This document shows positions 45,606 to 58,561 of a stretch of 64,000 bases of DNA, piece by piece. Each line of letters begins with the position of its first letter. The stretch's first letter is position 1. Source of the stretch: Megascapheus bottae (Eukaryota > Chordata > Mammalia > Rodentia > Geomyidae); NCBI GenBank assembly GCA_024803745.1, contig JANJXV010000099.1, positions 1,860,001 to 1,924,000 on the forward strand, in the 5' to 3' direction. A model generated the notes under the pieces. It saw only the letters and a list, made by a program, of their open reading frames with translations. It made no database searches and was not told the DNA's origin. The position numbers and the translations under genes are program-made.

Positions 45606-47481
45606 TCAGGCACTGCTGGCTGAAGCGTGTAATTCTACCTACTATGGAGGCTGAGATTGGCGGATGTTGGTTCAAAGCCCAAAGCCAGCCTGTACACATA
45701 TGTTTGTGAGACTTACATCACCAATTAACTACCAGAAACCAAAAATGGAGCTGTAGAGGAAGAGCGCTAGCCTTGAGCTGAAGAGGTCAGGGACAGTCCA
45801 GGCCCAAAGTCCAAGCAACATGATGAATCAATAATAAAAAAAAGAAGATAGCTAATAGTAATGATGAATAATTTTGGGTGGGAGTTTGGCCTAGTGGTAG
45901 AGTGCTTGCCTAGCATGCACGAAGACCTGGGTTCAATTCCTCAATATCACATTCATAGAAAAATGCTGGAAGTGGTGCTGAGGCTGAAGTGGTAGAGCCC
46001 TAGCCTTGAGAAAATATAAGGACAGTGCTCAGTCCCTGAGTTCAAGCCCAGGACTGGCCAAATCAAAAGTAGTAGAGCACTGGCATTGAACTGAAGATCT
46101 GAGGAACAGCCCAGGCACAGAGTTCAAGCACCACAAACAACAACAACAAAATCTATGAAATGGCAGTGGTGGTTTTAAGCTAAGCAAAAATAGAGTAGAA
46201 AGTGGTAAAATACATATTTGTGTGTAAGCAAAATAGCCAGACTTATGCATTAGAACAGGATAGCAACTTGAAAAAAAATTTTGTTTTCCATCTCACTAGG
46301 TCCTGTCTCTTAATTTATTCAAGTAAGTAAAATGCTGGGTTTTATAATCGTTGCTCTGAATATTAGAAAACCATAATATCTCTCATTAACCAACAAAGAC
46401 CAGGAACTGGGGCTTCGTTGAAATGGCAGAGTATAAGGCAAGAGAAGAAAAAATTGAAGTAAGAACTTGAAGTTCTTGATCCAGAACCTGCATAGTAACA
46501 GAGCAGCAGCCTGGTGATGGTACCTCACACCTATAATCTTAGCTACTCAGGAGGCTAAGATCTGAGAATCAAAGTTTAAAGCCAGCCAAAGTACCCAGTT
46601 AACTGCCAGAAAAACCAGAAGTGGCACTGTGGCTCACAGATTAAAGCACTAGCCTTGAGCTGAAGAGCTCAGGGACAGTGCCCAGGCCCAGCGTTCAAGC
46701 CCCACAATTGACAAAAATCAAACAAGCAAACAAAACTCACAAAGAAGCCTGCAGACCACAGTGGTTCTGCTGAGTCTCTTCTCTATGGGGATCAGGAAAC
46801 ATTTCACTTTTTCTGTCTCTTCCCATCTCAACATTCATACTAAAATAAGACTGTGTTGAAAGTTTCAATTTATAAAAATGTTTTTCATGAAGCACCCTGA
46901 AATATTCATCGCTTATATCTCAATTGAAGATAGTTGATTTGGGGCTGCACTGGTAGAGTGGTAGCCTTGAGCAGAAAAGGTCAGGGATAGAGCTGAAGCA
47001 CTCAGTTGAAGACCCAGTGCCAACACACAAAAGAAATTATGCACTTTATACATATTTTCTAATTTCTTAATGAATTTTTCAGTCTGTATAAATATAGGGT
47101 ACATTCCTTGTTACTTAAGTAAGATTGCTCTTTTTTTTCTTTTTGCCAGTCCTACGGCTTGGACTCAGGGCCTAGACATTTTCATTGGACTCGCTTGCCC
47201 AAGGTGAGTGCTCTGCCTCTTGAAACACAGCGCCACTTCTAGCTTTTTTCTGAGTATGCGGTACCGGTGAATAGAACCTAGGTCTTCATGCATTCTAGGT
47301 GAGCACTCTACCATTACACTACATTCCCAGGCAGGGAGATTCCTCTTACAGTCATTGTATGTTCACAGAGTTTGATCTCACACACTGTAGGGCCCTGGTT
47401 GGCTTTGACCTGTGATCCTAAGCCCTGAGCCTCCTAAGTAGCTGAAATTAAGTTGTGAGCCAGCATGATGGCTTCCATTCT
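45606..47481. mobile_element. SINE cluster right of the GA repeat (unit B)
   Basis: Pieces at 45606-45833, 45877-46139, 46506-46719 and 46942-47027 (plus strand) and 47129-47481 (minus strand) match 11998-13872. Confidence 0.75.
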
Positions 47482-47528
47482 TTTTTCTACAAAAATATAT
47501 GTAGTTATCTAAAATATATCTATAGCTG

Positions 47529-48641
47529 AAAAAATGAATCTCTCCCAAACAAATCTTCAAAGAAACAACCATCCTATTAAAAGGTGGGCTAAAGACTTAA
47601 AAGAGTATTCTCTGAAGAAAAAATTAAAATGGGCGTTAGACACATGAAGAAATGCTCCATATCTCTAGCAATAAGGGAAATGAAAATCAAAACAACTTTG
47701 AGATTCCACCTGACTCCAGTCACAATGGCCATTATCAAAAAATCTAATAAGAGATACTGGTGGGGAAGTGACCCGGTGGGATCACACCTACACTGTTGGT
47801 GTGAGTGTAAACTCGTTCAACCACTAGGGAAAGCAGTGTGGTGGTTCCTCAAAAGACTGAACATAGAGCTCCCCTATGATCCAGCAAATCCACTACTTGG
47901 CATCTACCCAATTGTCCAGAAAAAAGGACATACTAAAGCCACTACCACAATGATGCTCATTGCAGCACTATTTACATTGCAAAGATATGAAACCAACCCA
48001 GATGCCACTCAGTAGATGACTGAATCAAGAAGATGTGGTACTTATACACAATGGAATGCTATGCTGCCATCAGAAGGAATGACATCGCCCCATTTGTAAG
48101 GAAATGGAAAGACTTGGAAAAATTCATATTAAGTGAAGCAGCCAGACCCAAAGAAACATAAGCTCAATGGTTTCCCTCATTTGTAATAATTAGTTCACAT
48201 CTAGGACTCTCCTAGCAGAGGATTACAATAACTCAAAAACCTAGGTATATAAGGTCATATAGGATGAGGCTAAATGAAAGGATCTCTAGGATATGGGAAC
48301 AAGAGCTATATCTTGTGTCATCGTTGCTCTTAATCTTGTGTGATTTTTGTCCTTAATCTACTATGTTATTTCTCATCTCTTATTTTGCCCTTTGGTTAAT
48401 GTCAGATTGTTACTGTATCTGATTTTTCCCTGGCATATTGTATATATGTTTATTTGTTTATGTCAAATAGGAAAGGGAAGGGGGGAAACAAGATGATTGG
48501 GAAGGGGAGGGGAGAGGGAACTGGGGACAAAAACATGTGGAGTGGAATAAATGTGTGAGAAGTAATGCAGTCCACTACCCTAAATGTAATCGTAACCCCT
48601 CTATACATTACCCTGAAAATAAAAAAGAGACTATAAAAATA
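47529..48641 (+). mobile_element. L1 3' fragment, unit B
   Basis: This is the counterpart of 13921-15035, with the ORF2 C-terminal frame at 47629-48015. A small deletion in 'tttaccatagca' shifts the last codons so that the frame reads FTLQRYETNPDATQ. Confidence 0.85.
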
Positions 48642-48645
48642 TCTG

Positions 48646-48702
48646 TAGAAAATGAGGTTGGATGATGGAAACAACCAGATGCCCTACTACAAAAAATGTG
48701 AT

Positions 48703-48759
<57 letters not shown>

Positions 48760-49305
48760 GGAATGATACATAGCCAACCGACAAGATAAAATAATGGCAT
48801 TCTCGGGGAAGTGGATGAATAGGAAAAAAATCATATTAAGTGAAGTAAGCCAAACTCAAAGGAACATAGGCCCAAGAGTCTCCCTCATTTGTCAAATTCA
48901 GTAGAAACCTTGGGCTCTGCTACCAGAGATTTATAATAGAACAAAATCTAGAGACATCGTGACAAATAGTATGACACTAAATGTTAGGACCTCCAAGATA
49001 AAGAAACAAAACTCATATAATGAGTGATTGTTGTCCTTAATGAACTATGTGATCTTTTATCTCTTTTGCTATCCCTTGGTTATATCATATTGTTAAAATT
49101 TTTCACCTTGTTTTCTGATATATTTCATATGTGCCTAATTGGTTATTTGAAATTGGATAGGGAAGGGGGGAAATGAACATGAGTGGGGGTAGGGGAAGGG
49201 TAATGGGGACCATATCATTACATGGGGTATCAAAGTTTGAGAAGTAATGCACCTTCTATCTGGTGAATATAATGTAACCCTTCTATAAATTACAATAAAA
49301 ATAAA
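48646..49305 (+). mobile_element. L1 3' fragment with CA repeat, unit B
   Basis: This is the counterpart of 15040-15715. The CA tract (about 48708-48756) is shorter and purer than in unit A. Confidence 0.8.
48706..48757. repeat. (CA)n microsatellite inside L1 (unit B)
   Basis: An uninterrupted CA tract, shorter than in unit A. Confidence 0.95.
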
Positions 49306-49313
49306 TACATAAA

Positions 49314-49750
49314 AACAAGATCTGCACAGAAAAAAATAATAATGGCATTTTTGGGGTAGTGGATGAAATTAGAGTGAATCCTGTTGAGTGAGATAAGTCA
49401 AGACCAAGGAACAAAAGGTACATGGTATCCTTAATATATAGATATTAGTTTCAAACAGTAGTAGAGCGATGATTGAATAGTTGATACCCAAAGTTCTGGA
49501 CATAATTTTGGAGATATAAACATAACTACATAGACATAAAAATCTAGGATAGACTATACACTCTATAGACATGTGTTTTATTATAGATTAATCTGTATCT
49601 ATGACATACAATGACTCAGCTTAACTTTTACTATATTCTAAAATCTATGTGCCAGTGATTGTATAGCGATTCCCTTCTTGAATACTTGTTGGTTAAACAT
49701 GACATTTGAAATATGATGTAAATTTCAATGTTAATAAATTTTTTTAAAAA
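49314..49750 (+). mobile_element. Older L1 3' fragment, unit B
   Basis: This is the counterpart of 15725-16160, ending in an AT-rich tail. Confidence 0.65.
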
Positions 49751-50137
49751 AGAGGCTAGAGGTAAATACCACTAATGTACTTGCTCTAAGTGGTACAGAA
49801 ATTTTCTTAATGAATCAAGGGGTTTTATTACATCTTTATGCAATTATTTTAGTTCTGAGTGTTCTACACTCAATGATACTTCTGGAAAGATGATATAGCT
49901 GACTGTGTAGATGGTATGAAGACATACTGGCCTAAACGTAGAATAAAGCATTGGTAAGTGGCTGTTAGCTGTCAAGATTCTACTGGAATATGTGGAATGA
50001 ATTTATTAAGCACAATGCAGGCTCTTAGTCAGATCAGGATCAAGATTATGTGGTTCCATGAGATGAATGAGGAAAGATCAGAAAAATCTACTAAGATATC
50101 CAGATATACTTTTGAAACTAAGGTATCTGTACTCCTT

Positions 50138-50605
50138 TTTTTTCTTTCTTGGTGGGGAGCTTGAACTTTGGACCTGGGCAAGGTCTCTTAGATCTTTTTC
50201 CTCAAGGCTAATGCTGTACCAGTTTTAGCCACAACTCCACTTAGTTTTTGGGTGGATAAGTGGAGAGTAGAATCTCACAGTTTTTTTTTGTTTTCGTTTT
50301 TTTTGCTTGCAAAGGCTTTGATTCACCTTCTCCCTGGCTAGTAGAATGACAATTATGACCCTTCAGCGCCTGGCTAGTGATTCTTTGAAAATTGGACTTT
50401 CTTCCAAATCACATAACTGGTTCCAAGCAAAGTTTTGAAGCCTGACTTAAATGTGACAGATTTTTGTCACTTCGAGACACTCTGTGCTGAACGTTAGAAA
50501 TCTACCAGCTGAGTCACAGTGGCACTTCCAGTTTTTTGTTTATGTGGTGCTGAGGAATGGAATCCAGGGTTTCATACATGCTAGGCAAGCTTCATTTTCA
50601 GCCCA
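50138..50605 (-). mobile_element. Two reversed SINEs (unit B)
   Basis: Counterparts of 16545-16790 and 16880-17012. Confidence 0.6.
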
Positions 50606-50622
50606 AGGTTTTATGTTTTGTT

Positions 50623-51015
50623 TTTTCAGTGTTGTTGATTCTAAGGTACTGTATGATGTTCTTTCATTTTCTTTGCTTTTTACCTCTTTTCTTCTTTTTC
50701 CCTTTAGTTTTATTCTCTGTAGTCACTGTGTTGAATTCGGGTACCCTGTGTCTTGTACATAGGTTTATGTGATTTGGAATGGAGAGGGTATAATAAAATG
50801 GTAAAAAAAAAAAAAACAAAGGAAAAAGGGTGAACCAATTGAACAGTGATACTTGGAAGACACTAAACGGAAATGAACTGAACAATCTGGGTGGAGAGGG
50901 GGCTGAGGGTAGGAAAACAGAGAAAATGAGGGAGGGGATAACAATTTTCTTAAGAAATGTGTTCATTACTTATGTAACCCTATGCCAACTATATATTGAC
51001 TTAACAAAAAATTAA
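50623..51015 (+). repeat. Dispersed repeat, unclassified (unit B)
   Basis: This is the counterpart of 17030-17425, with a slightly longer A-tract near 50803. Confidence 0.5.
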
Positions 51016-51030
51016 CTTAAAAAATAATTT

Positions 51031-51487
51031 AGCTGGGGATGGTGGCTCACACTTGTAAATGTAGCTACTCAAGAGGCTGGGATCCAAGGATAGCAGTTCA
51101 AAGTCAGCCTGGGCACTGAAGTCCATGTGACTCTTATCTCCAATTAACCACCAGAAACCCAGAAGTGGCCCTATGGCTCAAGGGATAGGGCAGTAGTCTT
51201 GAGCTGAAAAGCTCAGTGACAAGACCCAGGTGCAGAATTGCAGTCCCATGACTTGAATGGTGAATGATACTAGCCAGGCTTTGTGCGCTCACACTTGGAA
51301 TCCTATCTACACAGAATCAGGTTTGAATCCAGCCCAAACAAATTGCATGATATTCTGATTTACAGTTCATTACCAAAAATCTGGAAGTGGAGCTGTGGAT
51401 AAAGTGGTAGAACACTAGCCTGAAGCAAAAAAAAACATTTAAGGACAGTTCCCAGGCCCTGGGTTCAAGTCCCAAGACTTGCATAAA
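51031..51487 (+). mobile_element. Two dimeric SINEs (unit B)
   Basis: Pieces at 51031-51258 and 51270-51487, counterparts of 17441-17897. Confidence 0.75.
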
Positions 51488-53596
51488 ACAAACAAAATGT
51501 GACGCTGAGTCGTCCATCATTTGGTGTTATAGTTCAATATTCTTGATATGCGTCTTAGAAATTAAGTCCCTAGCAAATACTCTCCCCTGAAATTCTGCTT
51601 CATAGCTGATTCATAGAATTTCAGCATCATTACTATCACCTTCCCGTTAGCATAGCAGTCTACTACTGAAAATTTGAACAAAACTTTTGAGTAATCCTAA
51701 TTAATCTGTGTATCATCTGCACACACATCAAATCAGCATCAGCTATGATCTGCTATTATATAAATGTATTTAATCCCTTCTTGAGTTAATGAGCCTTAAA
51801 GAGTAAAACATATGAAATGGTTATGAAACTAACAGTCACCATTCTTCTACCTAATATTGTAACATAAGTTTATAAATGCAAGGACTATTCTGAAGTGTGC
51901 AGAAGATAGCTTCTAATTATAATATTCTCATGAAGTATAGTTTTTAAGAAACATGCTGCTTGCTTTGGGAAAGCAAAGGCAAGGAAAAATGATATAAGTA
52001 AGTTCCCTATTTATCAGAAGGAAAATACTATTGGGTTTAGATCAACTTTCATTCATTCCGTGCTGATGAAACAAATATTTGCAATTCCTGAGGCCAATCA
52101 CTTCATTGTGATGCACAATCAGCCAGCTTAGATCAATCTTCCAAAAAAGGAAAGGAACAAATGAGAAGCAATTAAGGTTTCCAAAATGAACCAGGTGGTG
52201 GTGGCAGCTCACACTTGTAATTCTATCTACTCAAGGCCTGAAATCCAAGGATCTGGACTAAGTCTGTCTGTTATGAAAATATTCCTGTCTGAAACATCAT
52301 CTCTGTTATCACAGCCCAGCTGATACACTCTGCCCAACAGGTTCCAAACACCAAAGTCCATCTCCTATCTGAAATACTAGCAAACGTACTCACACATTAT
52401 TTCCTCTTTGGGAGATAGTTGAAACAAGTACCAAAAACATTTCCCTGGCTTCAGAGTGGAAGTGGAAATATATACTGACTAGAAGCCCATCTAGTAAATT
52501 ACAGTCAATCATCTTTCCTCACATCTTGTTAGTTAAATTGAAAATGAGTGTTTGGATCAGAAGCGATGTGTATGAGCATACAGGTTGTAAAAGTACTGTA
52601 ATCCTAGCTACTCAAGATAAGCTGAGACCTGAGGATTCCAGTTCAAAATCGGCCACGCAATAAATTCCATAAGATTTTTACCTCTAATTAACCAGCAAAA
52701 AACAGAGCGTTGAATTGTGCGTAAAATGCCACAGGCCTAAGCTTTGCATAAAAGTGGTAAGGGGTAGCATTCAGGATGCCCACTCTCTCCACTCCTTTTT
52801 AACATAGTACTAGAATTCCTAGGCAGTGCAATAAGGCAAGAAGCAAGCATAAAGGGGATCCAAATGGAGAAGGAGGAAATAAAACTATCCCTCTTTGCAG
52901 ATGACATGATTCTGTATTTAACAACTATATAGACCAACTAGATCTAACAGACATCTGCAAAATATTCCACCCAGTAACAACACAATATACGTTTTCCTCA
53001 GCATCACATGGAACATTTTCTAAAATAGACCACATCTTAGGCCATAAAACAAACCTGGACAGATTCAGAAACCCTGAAATCATTTAATGCACACTGTCAG
53101 ACCATAAAGGCATCAAATTGGATCGAAAACCCTGTAACTAATGGAGACTGAACAACACATTGTTGAATCAAAAACAATGGGTAATCGAAGAGATCAGAAC
53201 AGATATCCAACTGTTTATGAAATTTAACAATAAGGAGCACACAAATATCAACTCCTTAGGGACACAACAAAGGCAGTACTCAGAGGAAAATTTATAGCAC
53301 TGAGTGCCTACAACAGCAAGTTGGAAAAATGGCAAACCAACTAGTTAATGTTTCACCTTAACCTCCTGGAAAAAGAGCAACAAACCAACCCTAAACCCAT
53401 TAGGAGAAAGCAAATTATTAAACTCAAAGCAGAATTAAATGATTTGGAATAAAAAAAATCTATAGAAAGAATCAACAAAACAAGGAGTTGGTTCTTTGAA
53501 AGAATTAAAAAAATTGACAAGCCCTTAGCAAATCTTACCAAAAAAAGGAGAGAGCATATCGAAATAAACAAAATCGCAGATGAAAATGGTAATATC

Positions 53597-54868
53597 ATGA
53601 CAGAAATGACCAAGATCCAGAATATCATGAGGGAATACTTTTCAAAACTTTACGCCAACAAATTTGAGAATCTAGTAGAAATGGATGAATTCCTAGACAA
53701 AATTAACATACCCACACTGAACCAAGAAGAGCTAACCCAACTCAACAGGACTATTTCAAGCTCTGAAATAGAAATGGAAATTAGACAACTTCCACTTACA
53801 AAGAGCCCAGGGCCAGATGGATTCACAGCTGAATTCTATAAGGTCTTTAAAGCAGAGCTCACACCAATACACCTCAAGCTCTTCAACGAAATTGAAAATG
53901 AAGGTTCTTTACCAAACTCATTCTGTGAAGCCAGTATATCCCTCATCCCCAAACCAGACAGAGATTCATCAAAGAAAGAGAACTATAGACCCATTTCTTT
54001 GATGAACATCGATGCAAAACTTCTCAACAAAATACTGGCCAACCGTCTACAACAACTCATCAAAAAAATTATACACTATGATCAAACTGGATTCATCACA
54101 GGGAGGCAAAGCTGGTTCAACATACACAAATCAATTAATATAATGCAACACATCAACAGGAGCAAGGACAAAAATCACATGATTGTCTCAATAGATGCGG
54201 AAAAGGCATTTGACAAGATCCAAAACCCCTTTATGTTAAAATATGTGGAGAAACTAGGAATCCATGGAACATTTCTCAATGTAATAAAGGCTGTGTATAA
54301 GAAACCCACTGCTAGTAGTATACTTAATGGTGAAAATCTAAAGCCATTCCCTCTAAAATCAGGAACAAGACAAGGATGCCCACTCTCTACACTCCTTTTT
54401 AACATAGTACAAGAATTCTTAGGCAGTGCAATAAGGCAAGAAGCAAGCATAAAGGTGATCAAAGTAGGGAAAGAGGAAATAAAACTATCCCTCTTTGCAG
54501 ATGACATGATTCTGTATTTAAAGAATCCTATAGACTCTATTCCCAAGCTCCTTGAGCTGATTCAAAGCTTGGGAAGGGTAGCAGGCCATAAAATCAACCC
54601 TCACAAATCAACTGCCTTCCTTTACGCCAACACTGAGAGGAACGTGGCAATAATCAGGAAAGAAACTCGTTTCACAATAGCCTCAAAGAAAATGAAGTAC
54701 CTAGGAATTAGCTTAACTAAGAATGTAAAGGACCGTTTAGATGAAAACTTTAAAAATCTAAAAAAAGAAATTAAAGCAGAACTAAGGAAATGGAAAAGCC
54801 TCCCATGCTCCTGGATTGGAAGAATCAACATTGTCAAAATGACAATCTTGCCAAGGGCTATCTACTAA
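53597..54868 (+). pseudogene. L1 ORF2 reverse transcriptase open segment (unit B)
   Basis: A 423-codon open stretch has no true start of its own, being an internal part of ORF2. It holds [13 protein letters not shown] (about residue 70), [31 protein letters not shown] and the catalytic FADD box at residues 300-303. It ends at a TAA at 54866, where unit A has AAA-type sequence (ctacaaattc against ctactaattc), so the stop is private to this copy. The endonuclease and C-terminal domain lie in other, broken frames. Confidence 0.87.
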
Positions 54869-54895
54869 TTCAATGCAATACCCATCAACATCCCA

Positions 54896-55955
54896 ATGTC
54901 ATTCTTTAAAGAAATAGAAGGGGCAATTCAGAATTTCATATGGAATAATAACAGACCCCGCAGAGCAAAAACACTTCATAGCAGAAAGAACAGCGCTGGA
55001 GGAATTTCAATTCCAAACTTTAGACTCTATTACAGAGCAATAATTCTCGAAACAGCTTGGTACTGGCACAAGAACAGGCCTGAGGTCCAATGGAATAGAA
55101 CTGCGGACCCTGATATTAAACCACAGACCTATGGCCAAACATAGAATGGAAGAAAGATAGCCTCTTCAACAAGTTGTGCTGGCAGAACTGGTTAAGCACC
55201 TTCAGAAAACTAAATTTGGATCCTTCTTTGTCACCTTGCACTAGAATTAACTCCAAATGGATCAAAGACCTGGAGGTAAAAGCTGACACACTGAAAAGTT
55301 TACAGGAAGGAATAGGAGATACACTAGGCCTCCGTGGCACAGGTCGAAACTTTCTTAATAAGGACCAAGAATCACAACAAATCAGAGATAGGCTGGAAAA
55401 GTGGGACTGCATTAAAGTGCAGAGCTTTTGTATGGCAACGGATATAGCTAGTAAACTAATCACGAAGCCTACAGAGTAGGAGAAGATCTTCACCAACCAA
55501 AAAACGGACAAAGGCCTCATATCTAAATATATCAACAACTCTAAAAATTAAATCACTCCAAAACTAACCTCCAAAGTAACACCCATCCCATTATTAAATG
55601 GCCCAAAGACTTAAAGAGAGTCTTCTCTGAAGAAGAAACAAAAATGGCCTACAGACACATGAAGAAATGCTCCACATTTCTGGTCATAAAAGAAATGCAA
55701 ATCAAAACAACTCTAAGATTCCACCTCATTCCAGTTAGAATGGCCAGGTTCAGGAAAACGAATGACAACAGATGCTGGAGGGGATGTGGCCAGGAGGGAT
55801 CATTACTACACTGTTGGTGGGAGTGCAAACTCGTTCAACCACTATGGAAAGCAGTGTGGCAGTGCCTCAAAAGGCTAAACATAGAACTCCCCTATGACCC
55901 AGCAATTCCACTACTTGGCATTTACCCAAAAATCCAGAAACAAGGGCATACTTAA
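54896..55955 (+). pseudogene. L1 ORF2 C-terminal region, broken (unit B)
   Basis: Three open pieces (54896-55144, 55174-55479, 55644-55955) carry WYWHKNRPEVQWN, KADTLKSLQEGIGDTLG and [17 protein letters not shown], followed by [16 protein letters not shown] deletion of about 28 bp near 55135 relative to unit A removes the HLIFDQGAK-type stretch, and other indels separate the frames. Confidence 0.82.
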
Positions 55956-56631
55956 CCCACTAGCACAACAATGTTCATTGCAGCACTATTCACCATAGCA
56001 AAGATATGGAACCAACCCAGATGTCCCTCAGTTGATGAGTGGATCAACAAGTTGTGGTATTTGTACACAATGGAATTCTATGCTGCTGTCAGAAAGAATG
56101 ACATCGCCCCATTTGTTAGGAAATGGAAAAACTTAGAATAAATCATATTAAGTGAAGTAAGCCAGACTCAAAGGAACTTAGGCTCAGTGGTTTCCCTCAT
56201 TCGTCATAATCAGTAGAAACCTTGGGCTCTACTAGCAGAGATTTGCAATAGAGAAAAAGGCCATATATAAGGCCATATAATGTGAAGCTAAATGAAAGGA
56301 CCTCCAGGATATTGAAACAAAAGCCACATAATGAATGACTGTTGTCCTTAATGTACTATGTTGTCTCTCATCTCGTTTGCTGTCCCTTGGTTATCCCATA
56401 TTTGTATAGTATCTCACTTTGTTATCTGTTATATTGAATTTATTTGTATTTGGATATTAGAAATTTGATAGGGAAGGGGGGAAAACCAAGACGGGTGGGG
56501 GGTGTGGGGTTGGAGGGAAATGGGTACCAAGACATGTGAAAGGGTATCAATGTATGTGAATTAATGCACCTTCTATCTGGCAAATATCATCTAACCCTTT
56601 TACTAATTACAATAAAAAATTTAAAAAACAG

Positions 56632-57999
56632 AAAGTTGTAGTGTGTGGGGAGGATGATGGGGTCAAATACATTTCTTCTTAGAAATATACCTCATCTGGT
56701 TGCCCTGGATTTTCCTGGCCTTCTTCTTAGAGAAAGGCCTGTTATACTGGATTTATGGCTTGGCAATGATCTAGCATGTACATCTTCGAGTAAGACATCC
56801 ACAACTTCCATGCCTGAGACTCGAGTCTCCTGACCTTTGGCAACAGCACAGCAACATCTTTCTTCCTCCTGAGCCAAAGGCCAAGCGAGCTGGCTTGAGC
56901 TGGTTGTTAGTTACAGTGGCTTGGTTACCAGGGTTCCATATTCTGTTCCATTGTGAGGGAGGCAGGGTCACCTTTCAGGGCCCAATGACCAAAGATCCTT
57001 GCTCAGAGAAGACCTCACCAAAGACATACTGGAGGCTGAATCTCTCCTCCAATCTCACAATATACATGTGGATGTAGTAAACAGCACACCTTATTTGTCC
57101 AATCCCAATATCTTCCACTAGGCCCAACTACCAGTCTGGTCTCAAGCTCAAGGAGCCTTTCTTAGGTAAGATCCAGACTTAAGGGTCAATATTACCCTCA
57201 TCCTTTACAAAACATTTGCTTCACAGTGCCTTCTCTGCCTGTATTTTCCCCCTTGTCGAATTTTTTTTGTTTTTGCTAGTCTTGGGACTTGACCTCAGAG
57301 TGTGAACATGGTTCTTGGGCTTTCTTTAGGCTTCAGCTGTCCCACCGAGCCACAGCACCACTTGCAGCGTTTTCTATGTATGTGGTAATGAGGAATCAAA
57401 CCTGAGTCTTTTTGCGTGGTAGCCAAAGACTTTACCACTAGGTCAAACACACAGGGCATCTTGCACATATTTTTGACGTCAATCTACTAGGATATTATTA
57501 GGTTTCTGTATCCTAATCAATTTTTTATTGATGATTTGCTTTGCTGTCATGTGTAAAATATGCAAGAGGGAAAAACACAGAAGAATTAGTGAAATTTAAA
57601 AAAAAGCATTACACACATAGATAAGTGTTCATTCTTTGTAGGAGAAAGGATATTTTGATATGATGATGATGACTTTATAATTACTATGTCAGCGTTGAGA
57701 GTTTGGCATAGTGGTAGAGTGCTTGCCTAGCATCCATGAAGATCTGGGATTGATTGCTCAGTATCACATAGATAGAAAATCTAGATGTGGCACTGTGGCT
57801 CAAGTGTCAGAGGGCTAGACTTGAGAAAACCCGAGGACAGTGCTCAGGCCCTGAATTCAAGCCCCAAAACTGGTAGAAACTAAAAGAAAATCAAAATGCT
57901 TTTTACGAGCTAATTCACTCACAGCATTTGCTTCTGAAATCTTCGCTTCTGCATCTTGTGAAATACCCCTTTCCCTCAACGTAGACAAGAAAAACAGAT
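56632..57999 (-). repeat. Inverted-repeat arm 2 (unit B)
   Basis: This is the counterpart of 21469-22839 and again lies between the 3' end of an L1 and the 5' region of another. The minus-strand exon block (56692-56877) is open here, where unit A has a TGA (codon after GQETRV). Confidence 0.85.
57265..57885. mobile_element. Two SINEs in inverted arm 2 (unit B)
   Basis: A minus-strand SINE at 57265-57450 and a plus-strand one at 57690-57885, as at 22100-22722. Confidence 0.75.
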
Positions 58000-58561
58000 C
58001 CATCCCATGGTTCACTGTGAGGCCACTGGTTAGGCTAAGAGCTAGACGTGCAGCAACACATGAGTTTTATTCTAATACTTTCCAAACTTTGTACTCAAAT
58101 ATGCTACCTACTTACCAACTTATTTCAGTTATCCTTATTCTATACCTTTTCTTCTTTACTACAATATTCTTACACTCCTCCGTTAATCATCTTGTACCTC
58201 CCCTGAACTCTCTCATTCTTTTTTTCTATCTCTGGAGCTCTGCTGGTCTTTCAACCCTTATACTGCACGGATCTACACTTGATGGCTGTTGAGCAATATT
58301 GTATATGTAGGTAGTTAATTATTCTCTAGGCTCAGAGGGACTTAAAGACAATAGAAATTGGATTGAGAAGCTTATTGCTTTGGGTATAAATTGCTTATCA
58401 GTGGTTGTATTAGACTGGTCTGTAAGTACACAAAAAAAGAAAGAGTGATAATACCAATCAAAACTTGCGAACATCTAGTGTCTGCCAGCTACAGAGGTCT
58501 AGGTTGGTTATATCTGAAAAACTATAATCGTACTTAGTAGTAATCTTGCTCCCATTGTCAA

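Larger units (their letters stand above)
52772..56630 (+). mobile_element. L1 with internal rearrangement, unit B
   Basis: An initial RT piece (52772-52920) is followed abruptly by upstream ORF2 sequence (from 52921: end of the endonuclease, linker). The element then runs linearly through RT, the C-terminus, the 3'UTR and an A-rich tail at about 56630. The first 149 bp recur exactly 1600 bp later at 54372-54520. ORF2 is broken at several places (stops near 53450, 54866 and 55477), so it is not autonomous. It is the longest L1 in the window. Confidence 0.88.
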
